Part shown: one piece after another, positions 14,141 through 14,255 of the stretch
How positions within the stretch are numbered: position 1 is the stretch's first letter
Layout: the number at the start of each line of letters is the position of its first letter
NCBI GenBank assembly: GCA_018894495.1
Contig: JAHIOY010000154.1
Coordinates: 1-14,255 of the forward strand
DNA: 14,255 bases
Source of the DNA: Patescibacteria group bacterium
GTDB lineage: Bacteria > Patescibacteriota > Minisyncoccia > Minisyncoccales > JAHIOY01
Direction: 5' to 3'
The notes under the pieces: model-generated
What the model saw: the letters and a program-made list of their open reading frames with translations, nothing else
Databases searched by the model: none
What the model was told of the DNA's origin: nothing
Made by a program: the position numbers and the translations under genes

Positions 14141-14157
14141 GGGTGTATTATACACCC
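14141..14157. promoter_or_regulatory. Perfect palindrome just upstream of the transposase ATG
   Basis: GGGTGTATTATACACCC has 8-bp arms around one base and ends 2 nt before the transposase ATG, occupying the place of a Shine-Dalgarno. In mRNA the arms could mask the start; as DNA it could be an operator or promoter element (it contains TATTATAC). Confidence 0.5.
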
Positions 14158-14159
14158 AT

Positions 14160-14255
14160 ATGCAAAAATTACTAAGGAAGTATCGTCGTATGACCGACGC
14201 CGAGCGCGAGGAAATAAGCCGAGACCTTGCGCAAGGAGAAAATATCTCGGACATA
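14160..14255 (+). CDS. IS30-family transposase, N-terminus (partial)
   Basis: The 32 visible residues begin MQKLLRKYRRMTDAEREEIS and continue RDLAQGENISDI. This is the N-terminal helix-turn-helix typical of IS30-family transposases (consensus style: LT..ER..I...L..G.S...IA). It would bind the terminal repeats; the DDE catalytic domain lies beyond the right edge. It is the only plus-strand gene in the window, and its codons are richer in G and C than its neighbours, consistent with recent arrival. There is no Shine-Dalgarno; a palindrome sits there instead. Confidence 0.82.
   Translation, partial: MQKLLRKYRRMTDAEREEISRDLAQGENISDI

Larger units (their letters stand above)
14118..14255 (+). mobile_element. 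IS30-family insertion sequence, left end (partial)
   Basis: The sequence at about 14122-14140 (TTCAATAATTTAACGCAAC) resembles IS30-family terminal inverted repeats, which typically contain a TTCAA...AACGCAAC core. It is followed by the transposase start. The specificity-subunit frame ends here. Only the left end is present, so the right repeat and target duplication cannot be checked. The exact outer boundary is uncertain by several bases. Confidence 0.7.

Overview
This AT-rich, tightly packed window looks like part of a Patescibacteria (Candidate Phyla Radiation, probably Parcubacteria-like) chromosome. The reasons are lysine-rich proteins, starts that almost all lack a Shine-Dalgarno sequence, a eukaryote-like (type 2) isoleucyl-tRNA synthetase, very short intergenic gaps, and in-frame short repeats inside housekeeping genes. 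The lineage is inferred from style, not from a marker gene. Nearly every gene is on the minus strand, so transcription runs from high to low coordinates. Stops of the intact genes are TAA, and there is no sign of UGA recoding.

Housekeeping half (1-10000), in order of transcription: a YbaK/ProX-like aminoacyl-tRNA deacylase (9461-10000); ileS (5739-9359); a membrane-anchored FAD oxidoreductase of the phytoene desaturase/isomerase superfamily (3543-5678); recO (2778-3536); a single-pass protein with DUF11-like/Ig-like domains (1055-2776); and glyS (1-933, running off the left edge). The oxidoreductase, recO and DUF11-like genes are 6 nt and 1 nt apart and look like one operon. glyS carries an apparent one-base frameshift in a nine-base homopolymer.

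The most striking gene is ileS. Its 1206-residue product contains a complete-looking histidine phosphatase (phosphoglycerate mutase-like) domain of about 190 residues, inserted in the catalytic core between the zinc-knuckle region and the HRPYID motif. The same gene carries four separate repeat tracts in frame: three heptamer tandem repeats and one perfect 13-bp palindrome. Its CP1 editing motifs are divergent, and a deacylase gene lies next to it. The ileS start region is preceded by a diverged copy of itself, with a GC-rich palindrome between the copies.

Accessory half (10000-14255): a DUF4143-type AAA ATPase with its own good promoter; a decayed membrane-protein gene interrupted by an in-frame stop; a VapBC-like toxin-antitoxin pair with a promoter and palindromic operator; a 36-residue membrane peptide; a DUF559 nuclease-like protein; and the C-terminal half of a type I restriction specificity subunit. 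The last is cut off by an IS30-family insertion sequence whose transposase begins on the plus strand and leaves the window at the right edge. This half resembles a defence and mobile-element island next to a core operon.

No rRNA, tRNA, CRISPR array or convincing canonical terminator was seen.
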